DNA of 64,000 bases from Podocnemis expansa (taxonomy: Eukaryota > Chordata > Testudines > Podocnemididae), in NCBI GenBank assembly GCA_007922195.1, contig ML682122.1, positions 314,457-378,456 of the forward strand, in the 5' to 3' direction. The notes beneath the pieces were generated by a model. It was not told the origin of the DNA and did not search any database. It saw only the letters and a list, made by a program, of their open reading frames with translations. This document shows positions 56,867-64,000 of the stretch, piece by piece (the first letter of the stretch is position 1; each line of letters opens with the position of its first letter). Position numbers and translations under genes: made by a program.

Positions 56867-56873
56867 TATAAAA
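56867..56873 (+). promoter_or_regulatory. TATA box of the 5' LTR
   Basis: TATAAAA within ccaggtataaaaggcagtag. A transcription start about 30 bases downstream (near tctggggctg) would place the R region in the middle of the LTR. The same box is at 62215-62221 in the 3' LTR. Confidence 0.65.
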
Positions 56874-57336
56874 GGCAGTAGTTGCTTCAGTCTGGGGCTG
56901 ACCAGCAGAGAGAGCAGACGTCTGCTTGGGGGCTCCTGTCTAGATGCCAGCTCAGTCCTTACCCTACCAGAGCACCCTCGGGAGAAGCCCCAGGTGCTGA
57001 CGACAGGGGACGACGCTGAGGGAGACTTAGCCTACCGCGAGGATCCGGAGGCCCAGGCTGAGGAAGTGGGGCACCCAGTTGGACACCTAGGGTAAAAAGG
57101 GGGAACGCTTCACACCTACAGCCCCAGGTAGGAAGTAGCCCAGGGCAGTGCTGAGGGGGGGTAAGCCGTGGTATAGTCAGGGCCTCATTCGGTGCGTTGC
57201 GGTATGGATCCCCACCTACTGGGCCAACACCCACGGTACCCCTAGGGCCCTGGGCTGGGGTTCAGTGGAGAGGGAGGGGCTGAACCCTCCTACCTGGGCC
57301 CATGCCCCCCCCCCTTGGGGACATCCCGTGAGTGGG

Positions 57337-57495
57337 ACTATTGATTCCGGCTGCTAGGCCATAGTGCCCTGCGTTGAAGGGCCATTGGAACTACTGACTC
57401 TGGCTGCTAGGCCATACTGCCCTGCATTGAAGGGCCATTGAGACTATTGACTCTGGCTGCTAGGCCATAGTGCCCTGCGTTGAAGGGCCATTGGA
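57337..57495 (+). repeat. 53-bp tandem repeat in the 5' LTR, three units
   Basis: Units start at 57337, 57390 and 57443 (actattgattcc, actactgactc, actattgactc). Each contains ggctgctaggccata and ttgaagggccattg. A partial fourth starts at 57496. The 3' LTR has only two complete units. Confidence 0.85.
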
Positions 57496-57743
57496 ACTAT
57501 TGCTTTTTGCAACTGGGCCACCTCGTCCAGAACCGAGGGGCTCTGCCTGTGGCACAAAACAGGGGGCTTCCTAGCGATTGCGCCCGCGGAGGTAGCTTAC
57601 TCTGCGACAGGTGGTGGAGAATGCAGGCAACCGGTCAGACCCTGGAACGGGGGTCTTAGGAAAGCATTTGCCTCAGACATTACGTTTGTAGTGTGTGTTT
57701 GTTTAATTTTTTTCTGCTTGGGAGCCCTTCCCTTAATGCGGTG

Positions 57744-58697
57744 ATGGACACAGAGAAGATCCTGAAATGGCTGTTAGAAAGCCAACAGCAGCAACAACAA
57801 CATCAACATCAACAGTACACGCAACTGTTACAACAGATGGCCTCACAACAACAAGCCCAGGCATCCCGACAGCAGGATCAGTTACAACAGTTGATGAGGG
57901 AATTGGCCAGCCAACAACAAAGCCACCAGGAGAGGCTGATCCAGCAAATGGGAGCAGTGCTGAAGCCATCTTCTTCCGGGGATCCCGGGGTTGGAGCTGC
58001 AACGGCGGGGGTAAGACAGGCTAACCTGCCACTACGCCTAACAAAGATGGGTCCAGGGGATGATCCGGAAGCTTTCTTGGTCACCTTTGAGCGGGTGGCC
58101 ACAGCGGCACAATGGGCACCTGAACATTGGGCCACCTTGTTAGCGCCGTACCTGACGGGTCCGGCACAGCTGGCCTATCGAGACTTAGGCCCCCAGGAGG
58201 CCCTGGCATATGCCAAGGTTAAAGAGGCTATCCTGGACCAGACAGGTGTGGATGCAGAAACCTACCGGCGGCGCTTGTGGGACACCAGATACCCAGCCGG
58301 TACACGCCCACGGGCCATGGCCCAAAGGATCAAGGAGGACTGTTGGCGTTGGTTGGAGCCCGAAAGACGGTTGGAAACCGGGGTGGCGGAGCTGGTGGCA
58401 TTAGAACAATTCACACGGGAGCTGCCAGGTGGAATGAAGGAGTGGGTGCAGAGACACCGCCCTAAGACCTTGGCAGAGGTTGTATCCCTGGCAGAAGACT
58501 ACCTGGCCGCAGAAGCGACAGAACCCCATTCACAGGGAGCACCTGGCACCCGCAAAATGGAAGGTAAGAAGGGACTCGGATCACCCCAACCAAGGGCAGG
58601 CGCACCCGCCCGGGCCACACCGGGTTCCTCCGATACGGGTCCCCTTAGACCGGCAAGTGGATCCCAGAGGCCCCAGGGGGAAACGATGAAAACCTGA
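57744..58697 (+). pseudogene. gag of the Gmr1-like element, with SCAN-like capsid
   Basis: Forms the particle core that packages element RNA. The ATG at 57744 fits better than the upstream in-frame ATG at 57693, which lies in leader. 317 residues are readable. Residues 14-70 are a Gln-rich, coiled-coil-like N-terminus; about 95-170 is a capsid-like helical part (DPEAFLVTFERVATAAQWAP). About 171-257 resembles a SCAN domain: YRRRLWDTRY, then CWRWLEPE, LVALEQFTRELP and VSLAEDYLAAE. A frameshift in the A4 run at 58689-58692 leads to an early TGA (58695-58697). The next frame carries a CCHC knuckle, CWECGEEGHYHREC (58756-58797), and ends at TGA 58873-58875. The break may be mutation or sequencing error in a homopolymer. 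Confidence 0.85.
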
Positions 58698-58871
58698 CAG
58701 GCGGAGATGGCCCCCCCCTGCAGGCGGAGACCAACGGAGGAATGAGCAAAACCGGTGTTGGGAATGTGGGGAAGAAGGCCATTACCACCGAGAGTGTCCG
58801 TACATGGAGTGTGAGTATGCACAGGTGGGGGCGGTGGGCCAGCAGCCAGGAAGCGAACCCCCCCAAAACTT

Positions 58872-59160
58872 GTGATACCGGTACAAGTTGAACAGACTTG
58901 GGAACTCGCCCTTATAGAGTCAGGGTGCAGTCAGACGCTCATATGGGAAGGGCTGCTACCGGGCCTGGAGGCGTCCGGCCCAACCATCCAGCTCCAATGC
59001 ATACATGGAGATACCCGCCCCTATCTGACAGCCCGAGTATGATTGGAAATAGGCCAACGCACAGCAACACTCCAGGTGGGGGTAGTCCCAGGGCTGGCAT
59101 ATCCGGTGGTGCTGGGCTGCGACTGGCCTGAATTTGCAAAAGTTTTGAAAGGAGAGGGCT
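58872..59160 (+). pseudogene. Aspartic protease of the Gmr1-like element
   Basis: Would cleave the polyproteins during maturation. The frame overlaps the CCHC frame's stop and lies one base back (-1) relative to it. It reads VQVEQTWELALIESGCSQTL, where the active-site triplet is Glu-Ser-Gly instead of the Asp-Ser/Thr-Gly expected of retroviral-type proteases (codon at 58917-58919). A later LGCDWPEF block (about 59113) fits the protease C-terminus. An in-frame TGA lies near 59038. Both the substitution and the stop argue that this protease is inactive. Confidence 0.65.
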
Positions 59161-59282
59161 TAAACCTTGCAAGCAAACCGACAGCGGATGGGCATGGCGC
59201 AAGTTTGCTGGGATGCCCTTGACCCATTGAGCCCAATTCAGAGGAGCCAGGCGCCCCGGATGAGGCTCAGAACCCCAGCAGG

Positions 59283-60650
59283 ATGCCGGGGACGACCCTG
59301 GAAGCAACACAGAGTGAGCTGGAGCGGGACGCGGACTTTCTCCAAGAACAGCGTGAGGATCCCACGCTGAAACACGCCTGGGAGCAGGCCACTGACCCGG
59401 ACTTGGAGCCGCCCAATGGCCACCCCCAGCCGAAAGGGCCCCGTTTTGAGATCTGGAGAGACCGGCTGTACCGGGTAACGTATGAGCCCCAGACCCAGGA
59501 GGCGGTCTACTAGCTCTTGGTACCCCGGCGTCTGCGGCGGGATCTCCTGCATTTAGCCCACGATATCCCCTGGGCTGGGCACCTAGGTTGGGAAAAGACT
59601 CTACAGCGGGTGGGCCAATGATTTTATTGGCCGGGAATCCATCGGGAGATAAGGGATTTCTGTGCCTCCTGCCCCAAGTGTCAAAGGGCTGGTCCCGCGG
59701 GGGTTTCAAGGGCACCCCTCATTCCAATGCCAGTGGTAGGGGTCCCATTTGAATGCGTGGGCATGGACCTGGTAGGGCCGTTAGAGCTAAGCCAAACCAA
59801 AAACCATTTCATTTTAGTCTTGGTAGACCATGCTACCAGATACCCAGAGGCCATACCCCTTCGAACGGCGATGGCATCGAACATCACTAACAAATTGCTA
59901 AAAGTTTTTTCTAGGGTCAGGATACCAAAAGAAATACTGACAGACCAGGGGACAAATGTTTCCTCAAAGCTGATGGGCGAGCTGTGTCGTTTGATGGGGA
60001 TTAGGTCCATTAGGACCGCGGTGTACCATCCACAAACTGACGGTTTGGTAGAGAGATTCAACGGCACCTTAAAGTCCATGCTCCGCAAGTTCGTACAGGA
60101 AGACCCCCGGCATTGGGACGCTATACTGCCAGCTCTCCTCTTTGCCATACGGGAAGTCCCACAGGCATCCACAGGGTTCTCACCGTTCAAATTGTTTTAC
60201 AGGCGGAGGCCTAGGGGCATATTGGACCTCCTGAAAGAGGATTGGGAGACACAAGAGACCAGGGTCCAGGGTACCGTGCAGGATATACTCAAACTACGGG
60301 AGCGACTGCGGACCCTGGGGACTTTCGCTCAAGAAAATCTAAAACAGGCCCAGGCAGTGCAAAGGCAGCAGTATGACCAGGGTGCAAAGACCCGAGTGTT
60401 CCAACCGGGGGACAGAGTACTACTCCTACTACCCTCCAGCGAGTCCAAACTGCTAGCCAAATGGCAGGGCCCATTTGAGGTAAGCCGACGAATTGGCCCA
60501 GTGGACTACAAGATACGAATGCCAGGATGCAGGAAAGAGACTCGTATATACCACATTAATTTACTGAAGCAGTGGATGGAACGAGAGGCTATGTGGGTGG
60601 CCCCACCGGCTCCGGAACCGGATCTCGGTCCCTCGGCTGACGGGACATGA
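59283..60650 (+). pseudogene. Integrase of the Gmr1-like element, upstream of RT
   Basis: Inserts the cDNA into the chromosome. An N-terminal linker (59283-59513) ends at an in-frame TAG. The zinc-binding HHCC region follows (HLAHDIPWAGHLG, then FCASCPKCQ near 59670), with a TGA between its halves (about 59620). The catalytic core is open from 59727: first Asp in VGMDLVGPLE (about 59765), second in LTDQGTN (about 59940), Glu in HPQTDGLVERFNG (about 60053). A GPY/F-like C-terminal domain (LLAKWQGPFEVSRRIGPVDY, about 60450-60510) and IYHINLLKQW follow. The frame ends at TGA 60648-60650 and continues directly into the RT in the same frame. Thus integrase precedes RT, as in Gmr1-like and Ty1/copia elements. 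The catalytic triad itself is intact. Confidence 0.85.
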
Positions 60651-62095
60651 GACACCACACCACCAGCAGTCAGGGAGGGGCTCACTCCTGAGCATAAAGG
60701 GGAATTGCAGGAACTTCTGGACCGGTTCCCAGACGTCTTATCCATGCGTCCAGGGAGGACCACACTAACAAGTCATCATATTGCTACTCCGTCTGGTCAG
60801 AAGGTCAGACACCACCCCCGGCCCCTCCCCCGGAAGATGTGGCCGACAGTAAAACAGGAGTTAGAGAGTATGTTGGAGATGGGCGTGGTAGAGGAGTCCA
60901 AAAGCGATTGGCGGAGCCCCATTGTCCTCGTTCCCAAGCTGGATGGTAGCACTCGTTTTTGTATAGACTTCCGGAAGGTTAATGCGATTTCCAGGTTAGA
61001 CGCTTATCCCATGCCCCGGATAGACGAGCTGCTGGAGAAGTTGGGCGCAGCACAGTACTTGTCAACGTTAGATTTAACGAAGGGGTATTGGCAGATTCCG
61101 CTTACACCTACTTCGCACCCAAAGACGGCCTTCGCTACACCATTCAGACTATACCAATTTGTCACCATGCCCTTCAGGTTGCATGGAGCGGCCGCCACCT
61201 TCCAGGGACTGATGAACAAGGTGTACAACCCCATGGGGCTTATGCTACAGCCTATATAGACAACATTGTCATATATAGTAAGAGATGGAATGAACATCTA
61301 CAGCACCTCGACCGTGTTTTAACAGTCCTCCGAGAAGCCCACCTAGCGGCTAATCCTGCCAAGTGTCACCTAGGGCAGAGGGAGGTGACGTACCTCGGGT
61401 ATGTCGTCGGAAGAGGTACGCTGCGGCCATTAATCGACAAGGTCCAGGCCCTGGCTGATACGCCACGACCAAGGACCAAAAGGCAGGTCCGGCAAGTCTT
61501 GGGACTGGCGAGTTATTACCGCCGCTTTGTGCCAGGGTTCGCAAGCATTGCAGCCTCCTTGTCTGACCTTACTAAGAACTCTGCCCCCAAGCGTGTCCAA
61601 TGGACTGAACGAACAGAAAAGGCGTTCCAGACGTTGAAGCATAGCCTGATGTGAGAACCAGTACTCGGACATCCGAATTTTGATAAGGATTTCATAGTAC
61701 AGACAGACGCCTCAGAAGTGGGCCTAGGGGCGGTACTCTCGCAGGAAGCAGAGGGAGAGGAACACCCCATACTGTATATAAGCCGGAAACTATTCCCCCG
61801 AGAGACACGATACTCGACTATCGAGAAGGAGGCCCTGGCAGCAAGATGGGCCATAGATACGCTCCGGTATTACCTTCTAGGATCTACCTTTACTTTGGTG
61901 ACAGATCATGCGCCCTTGAGATGGCTACAGTCCATGAAGGACGCGAACCCCCGACTGATGAGGTGGTACCTGGCCCTCCAGCCGTATAATTTCAAAGTGG
62001 CGCACCGGCCGGGTAAGAAGCATGGTAATGCCGATTTCTTTTCCAGGTTGGGAGAAGAAGAAAAAGGAGTGACTACCCCCATAAAGCCCATCTTA
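60651..62095 (+). pseudogene. Reverse transcriptase and RNase H of the Gmr1-like element
   Basis: Copies element RNA to DNA and degrades the template. RT motifs in the first frame: VEESKSDWRSPIVLVPKLDG (about 60890), FRKVNAISRLDAYPMPRIDE, STLDLTKGYWQIPL (first catalytic Asp, about 61070) and FVTMPFRLHGAAATFQGLM. A frameshift near 61215-61240 moves the reading to another frame, which carries YIDNIVIYSK (61253 on). The second Asp of the usual YxDD box is Asn. GQREVTYLGYVVG and ASYYRRFVPGFASI follow. After a TGA at 61652-61654, RNase H reads VQTDASEVGLGAVL (about 61697), then STIEKEALAARWAI and LVTDHAPLRWL, with Asp, Glu and Asp catalytic positions visible. The coding frame fades at the polypurine tract. 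Confidence 0.85.
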
Positions 62096-62103
62096 AAGGG
62101 GGG
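62095..62103 (+). promoter_or_regulatory. Polypurine tract (plus-strand primer)
   Basis: aaagggggg lies four bases before the 3' LTR start, the usual position of the primer for plus-strand synthesis. Confidence 0.65.
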
Positions 62104-62107
62104 TGTG

Positions 62108-62904
62108 TGTGACGGGGTAGACCCACCCCGCACTCAAACAGGCCTATATGCCTTTAAGGCCGGGCCAGCCCCACCCCTTAGGACCTGCTGGGCATGCTCC
62201 AACAGCTGCCCAGGTATAAAAGGCAGTAGTTGCCTTCAGTCTGGGGCTGACTAGCAGAGAGAGCAGACGTCTGCTTGGGGGCTCCTGTCTAGATGCCAGC
62301 TCAGTCCTTACCCTACCGGAGCACCCTTGGGAGAAGCCCCAGGCGCCAACAACAGGGGACGACGCTGAGGGAGACTTAGCCTACCGTGAGGATCCGGAGG
62401 CCCAGGCTGAGGAAGTGGGGCACCCAGTTGGACACCTAGGGTAAAAAGGGGGAACGCTTCACACCTACAGCCCCAGGTAGGAAGTAGCCCAGGGCAGTGC
62501 CGAGGGGGGGTAAGCTGTGGTATAGTCGGGGCCTCATTTGGTGCGTTGCAGTATGGATCCCCACCGACTGGGCCAACACCCACTGTACCCCTAGGGCCCT
62601 GGGCTGGGGTTCAGTGGAGAGGGAGGGCCTGAACCCCCCTACCTGGGCCCATGCCCCCCCCTTTGGGGACATCCTGTGAGTGGGACTATTGACTCCAGCT
62701 GCTAGGCCATACTGCCCAGCGTTGAAGGGCCATTGAGACTATCGACTCTGGCTGCTAGGCCATACTGCCCTGCGTTGAAGGACCATTGGAACTATTGCTC
62801 TTTTCAACTGGGCCACCTCGTCCAGAACCGAGGGACTGTGCCTGTGGCGCAAAACAGGGGGCTTCCTAGCGATTGCGCCCGCGGAGGTAGCTTACTCCGC
62901 GACA
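62108..62904 (+). repeat. 3' LTR (797 bp)
   Basis: Begins TGTGACGGGG, ends CGCGACA, and carries a TATA box at 62215-62221. It aligns with the 5' LTR throughout, apart from scattered substitutions (mostly transitions), a one-base insertion and one missing 53-bp unit. Confidence 0.9.
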
Positions 62905-64000
62905 TGTGGTTATATGTTAAACATCTGTCAGTTGTACAGACAAACCCCTTAACCAATGACATAGATGCACCCTGATAACTTCCGGTGCAAGGGTCCATAT
63001 TTGGATGACCAGGGAGGATCTAACCTAACCTATTTTTTGGAGGGTGTAAAGGTACAGACCCTGTTGTTAGTGGGGAAAAAGTGGATTTGCGACTTTAGGA
63101 TTTGAAGAAGGAGAACCTTCTGATCCTCAGTTTCCAGCTCTGTCTTTCTCAAGAAAGAAGACAACAGACCCATCTTGATCTTTCTTTGCTTTCTAATATT
63201 TTTTTCTAATACATTTAAATATACCATTTAGGGTTGCTAGACTATGTACTCTTCATGTCTATGTAAGAAGTCGGGTGTCCTTCTTGACTCTGGAGTGCCA
63301 AGTATAACATCTATAAATTTTAACAGGAACTGTAATCTCTCAAATTATGAACTGTACAATATTTTCTAAGTGCATTCTCTCTGTATGAACTAATTGTTCC
63401 ATTGTATATTTATTATCTAAATTTTTCTCAGTTCTGTGCTCATCATTTACGATTTTAGCAATGAAAGGATGTTATAAAGTAATTTAAAGTATATGTGTTA
63501 CAACTACTCTTAGCTGTTCCTGGGGGGGGGGGTGTCCCATTTTACATTGTATAATATTTTTTGTGATCATTTTTTAACTCAAACCCAAATTTTCTTGCAT
63601 GATTTATTGACAACCCCAATCCAAATTCCTTACCCAAGTCATAAAGAATCAGGCTACCTTTTAGGTTATTTTTTTCCCTCTATAGGCTGTTGAATAATGT
63701 TTAAAATGTAAACCAATGGCTCCCCCTATTAACAAACATGTTTTACAATTCGGAAAAAAAAAAAAGGACAAAAGGGTCTGCTAAATGAGTAGAAATAGAG
63801 CAATATTAGCAGGTTTTATTTTGGATAACAGCTTAGGGAAGGAAAAAAAGCTATTTCTTTCTAATTTTAAAAATAGCCCTTCTTTGTAAAGAGGGAGCAC
63901 TTGCAATGAACCCGTGAAATATGAGACAACTGACAAGAATTTCCGGAAAAATTCCCCTTGTTTGTAAAGAGAGGCCTGTAAAAGACCATGAAATAATATA
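62905..64000. other. Right flank of the LTR element, gene-free
   Basis: Continuation of duplication copy B, matching 26640-27730. A poly-G run (63522-63532) corresponds to a G-rich site near 27246 in copy A. No gene is supported. Confidence 0.6.

Larger units (their letters stand above)
56760..57609 (+). repeat. 5' LTR (850 bp)
   Basis: Begins TGTGATGGGG and ends CTGCGACA. It contains a TATA box (56867-56873) and three 53-bp tandem units (from 57337). The LTR is longer than its 3' partner by one such unit. Just after it, tggtggagaatgc (57612-57624) is the candidate primer-binding site; I cannot assign the tRNA. Confidence 0.9.
56760..62904 (+). mobile_element. Gmr1-like Ty3/gypsy LTR retrotransposon
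   Basis: The two LTRs start TGTGA and end GCGACA. They are flanked by GGTGG (56755-56759) and TGTGG (62905-62909), a 5-bp target duplication with one mismatch. The empty site in copy A (about 26632) reads aagggtgattatatg. Gene order is gag, CCHC, protease, integrase, RT, RNase H. Integrase before RT is the reverse of normal Ty3/gypsy elements and defines the Gmr1-like group. The LTRs differ by a few percent, mostly transitions, so the insertion is moderately old. Nonsense codons and frameshifts are spread through pol. Confidence 0.9.
51753..64000. repeat. Direct duplication, copy B (with two insertions)
   Basis: This aligns with 23672-27730, beginning at ggtggcagctagctggggca (51757) and reaching the last base of the window (aagaccatgaaataatata against about 27730). 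It is longer only because the R4-like LINE (53568-55540) and the LTR retrotransposon (56760-62904) inserted here. It probably continues past the window. Confidence 0.85.

Noticed and set aside
57693..57743. Upstream ATG in frame with gag
   Set aside because: The added residues are hydrophobic leader-type translation, unlike the polar Gln-rich N-terminus that starts at 57744; the second ATG is more plausible.

Overview
This window looks like accessory nuclear DNA from a sauropsid vertebrate, most probably a turtle. The evidence is three intact single-exon olfactory receptor genes (one of family 14 type), a near full-length CR1 LINE plus CR1 relics, a SINE-like insert with a tRNA head and a CR1 tail, and many Harbinger-like elements with TTTCGAAATA-rich ends. 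The turtle assignment is inference; no species marker gene is present. Almost everything else is mobile DNA.

Layout. 1-2.6 kb: no recognisable gene, apart from an unrecognised open stretch at the left edge. 2.6-6.2 kb: CR1 LINE with ORF1 esterase and a broken ORF2. 6.3-9.1 kb: hAT-type non-autonomous elements and an antisense CR1 piece split by a hAT element that itself carries another insert. 11.9-12.9 kb: olfactory receptor (minus). 14.8 kb: long hairpin. 16.5-17.1 kb: a second copy of the DNA that lies beyond the 3' end of the first receptor. 17.8-19.0 kb: purine-rich ~310-bp tandem repeat. 19.1-20.8 kb: unrecognised coding relic and a Penelope-like element. 21.5-25.2 kb: Harbinger element with a Myb/SANT-like gene and a truncated transposase, tail to tail. 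25-31 kb: MITEs. 35.3-36.2 kb and 40.6-41.5 kb: two more olfactory receptors. 38-51.6 kb: MITEs, microsatellites, CR1 scraps. 51.75-64.0 kb: a second direct copy of 23.67-27.73 kb, split by an R4-like LINE (which holds the tRNA/CR1 SINE) and by a 6.1-kb LTR retrotransposon.

The most striking object is the LTR retrotransposon at 56760-62904. Its order is LTR, gag, CCHC knuckle, protease, integrase, reverse transcriptase, RNase H, LTR. Integrase before RT is the reverse of ordinary Ty3/gypsy elements and marks the Gmr1-like group. Its capsid C-terminus resembles the vertebrate SCAN domain, which is thought to derive from this group. The copy is broken by stops and frameshifts. The first copy of the duplication (25-27 kb) gives the empty site for both the LTR element and the R4 LINE, so the junctions can be read directly.

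How genes relate: the three receptors are independent chemosensory genes, each with a likely 3' splice site just upstream of its ATG, so each probably has a spliced 5' UTR. Retroelement genes serve only their own elements, and all appear inactivated. Two assembly gaps are present (30152-30251 and 43975-43984).
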